Source: Amblyornis subalaris
Lineage: Eukaryota; Chordata; Aves; Passeriformes; Ptilonorhynchidae
Assembly: GCA_018881555.1 (NCBI GenBank)
Contig: JACAXG010000238.1
Span: forward strand, 310,001 to 374,000
Direction of reading: 5' to 3'
DNA: 64,000 bases
Shown here: in pieces, positions 62,265 to 64,000 of the stretch
Layout of the letters: each line of letters starts with the position of its first letter
Position numbering within the stretch: position 1 is the first letter of the stretch
Position numbers and translations under genes: made by a program
Notes under the pieces: model-generated
What the model was told of the DNA's origin: nothing
Databases searched by the model: none
The model's input: only the letters and a program-made list of their open reading frames with translations

Positions 62265-64000
62265 CTACAAAAGAGGGATTGAAGATTAAATGTTGACTTC
62301 ATACAGTACTTCCACTATGACAACAGATCACTATTTACACTAGTTGTAGCATATAGTAAAAACAAAAGTGTGATTTTTTGCTTAATCGTTATTAAAAGCA
62401 TTGACAGACAACTTCAATTCTGTAGAAGTCCAACACTCTGCCAGAATTCTCCAGCCATTCAAGCCTAATTACCCTACTCCAGCTATGACTGAACTAAGAA
62501 AAATAATTCCAAAACCAAGAGACAATCTGGGCTCTTTTTCTTGGAAAGATCATTCATATGTGACACATCTCATACATGTAGCCTTTTAAGAACTTCTCAC
62601 ATTTGTCTTCTTAATCCTTCCCTTTTTTCCAGTGTCAGTGGGGAGCTCAAAGGATCATGTGACAAAAGATAAATGGTCTTTATGGTACAAACAACACCTT
62701 CAGATGGCACAGAGCTGCCCCAGTTCCTTTGTACTTTTTCTTTAGCTTGTTCTGGACTTCTAAACCCAGCCTTGTTACACCATGTCTGTTCTGCTGAGCC
62801 TGGCCCCGTTCCCCAGCATTTTCTACTCCTCCCTAACTCACACCACTTGTCAGCTTCTTTTGTTCAGTGTTCACTCCCTCTTCTAGGTCACTAATGAAAA
62901 GTCTGCAAGCCCCAGTGCTGCAGGATAATAATGGTTTCATCCATGTAACAAGCACAACCCGTGACCTCTTATTTCCACTCCCTGCCAGGCACCTTCCTAT
63001 GGCTCTGACACTGCCTGGGTACTGCACAGGAACTTCAAACAACTCCTGCAGCCCTGCTCCTTCTTTTACCACCTATAGGAAAACCAGCTCTTACCTAGGT
63101 CAGCAGATAAAGTGTTCTAATTGCACAGGAAACCATTAAGAAAAACAGATTTTTAGTTTTTCCTTAAAGAATGGCCATCTGTTGCCTACAGAGAGGATTC
63201 TACAGGCTCAAGTCTGCCCAACTCTGCGGGTTTTATGCCCCCTTGGCTCAGCAGCCCTCCAGTATCAGCCCAGTCCATGCCAACAAGCCCTGACGTGAGC
63301 CACTGACACCCCACACTGTTCCCCAGGGTCTCACTTTGAGGATGAAAAGCAACGAGTTCTGGCAGCAACATTAAACCCAGGAACTCGCTTCACCTCTCAG
63401 GGCAAGGGGAGGATGTCCAAGCATTCCAAGCTGTCTGCTTCCATCAGAGTATGTTTTGGCAATACAGGGAAGAAAAAGCAGGCATCAGTATGAGAGCCCA
63501 AGACCACACACAGGACTGTAGTAATTTTAAGATTCTGTGCTTTGACTGGGAAGCAATGGTTCAGATCTTTCTCTCCACCCCTGTTTTAGAAAATCACCCT
63601 TTGATGCCAGCACTGCCCTTCATTTATTTTTTGAACATTAGCTTTCAATCCAATTTCCTTCTAAAATTTTAATATTAAAGCTTACACTGCGGTTTCACTT
63701 TGAAACATGTGGTGTCTTTAGTCCAGAGAATTTGATTTTGAAGAAAAACTTGAAGAGAAAACCACCTTGATAACTGAATCCAGAAATTACACACCCACTC
63801 ACAGGTAAAGGAATAAATAGTTCTTGACTTGCCAACACCTGAAAGGGTGCTGCAACAGTTATTTAAACCTAGGATGAAGTCAGAAATTCCTTGCTCTCTC
63901 CATTTCTTTCCTTAATAAATCCACAGGGGGGATTTATTATTTACACCACAAAAAAAGTTTGTTATTTTTGACATGCATTTCAGGCAAACCCTAAAAGCAG
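62265..64000 (-). other. PIAS2: PIAS2 intron continuing beyond window
   Basis: Upstream intron of PIAS2. The expected preceding exon, ending in an ISWASEIGK-like sequence, was not found here, so it lies to the right of the window. It contains one old CR1 fragment, listed separately. Confidence 0.7.
62840..62960 (-). mobile_element. Old CR1 reverse-transcriptase fragment
   Basis: The minus strand reads a LFISDLEEGVNTEQKKL stretch, similar to the [10 protein letters not shown] block upstream of the FADD motif in the CR1 at 47.9-49.8 kb. DNA similarity is low, so this is an ancient copy with unclear limits. Confidence 0.45.

Noticed and set aside
1..64000. CRISPR arrays, operons, bacterial-type signals
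   Set aside because: The window is vertebrate nuclear DNA; no such structures are present or expected.

Overview
The window is a piece of an avian nuclear chromosome. The repeat content is dominated by CR1 LINE copies with the usual 3' end (a GGTTGGAAGGGACCTT-type block followed by an ATTCTATGA-like tail). One long-terminal-repeat copy ending in CCAGGACA resembles songbird LTR families, so a passerine is my guess within birds. The two intact genes are vertebrate ST8SIA5 and PIAS2. In human they are neighbours on 18q21.1, a block whose avian counterpart lies on the Z chromosome.

Layout. (1) 1-860: the end of ST8SIA5 intron 1 and its first coding exon (minus strand); the rest of the gene lies beyond the left edge. 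(2) 861-about 1.7 kb: 5' UTR and promoter region with a GC-rich patch and an octamer motif. (3) 1.7-37.7 kb: intergenic DNA with scattered CR1 fragments and no gene I can support. (4) 37.76-47.44 kb: a decayed, intron-containing paralogue of translation elongation factor 2 on the plus strand. Eight exon remnants are recognisable, in the right order, most with the splice phase still readable, but with stops, frameshifts, deletions and lost splice sites. (5) 47.9-50.9 kb: a large 5'-truncated CR1 and a second CR1 split by a solo LTR. (6) about 52.08-62.26 kb: the 3' half of PIAS2 (minus strand), eight coding exons and a long 3' UTR. Its N-terminal exons lie beyond the right edge.

The most interesting item is the eEF2-like pseudogene between ST8SIA5 and PIAS2. 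Because introns are kept it is not a retrocopy; it looks like a once real second eEF2 gene that died. The G1 loop is deleted, the switch-II histidine is Asn, and the G4 NKMD lysine codon is a stop. The second notable item is that the four ambiguous bases (N) I found in the 64 kb all fall inside PIAS2 coding exons, three at synonymous third positions. That is the pattern expected from read cross-mapping with a diverged copy (a W gametolog or a retrocopy).

The genes do not form a functional unit: ST8SIA5 is a Golgi polysialic/ganglioside sialyltransferase and PIAS2 a nuclear SUMO E3 ligase. All protein identifications rest on reading the translations against remembered family sequences; no search was run.
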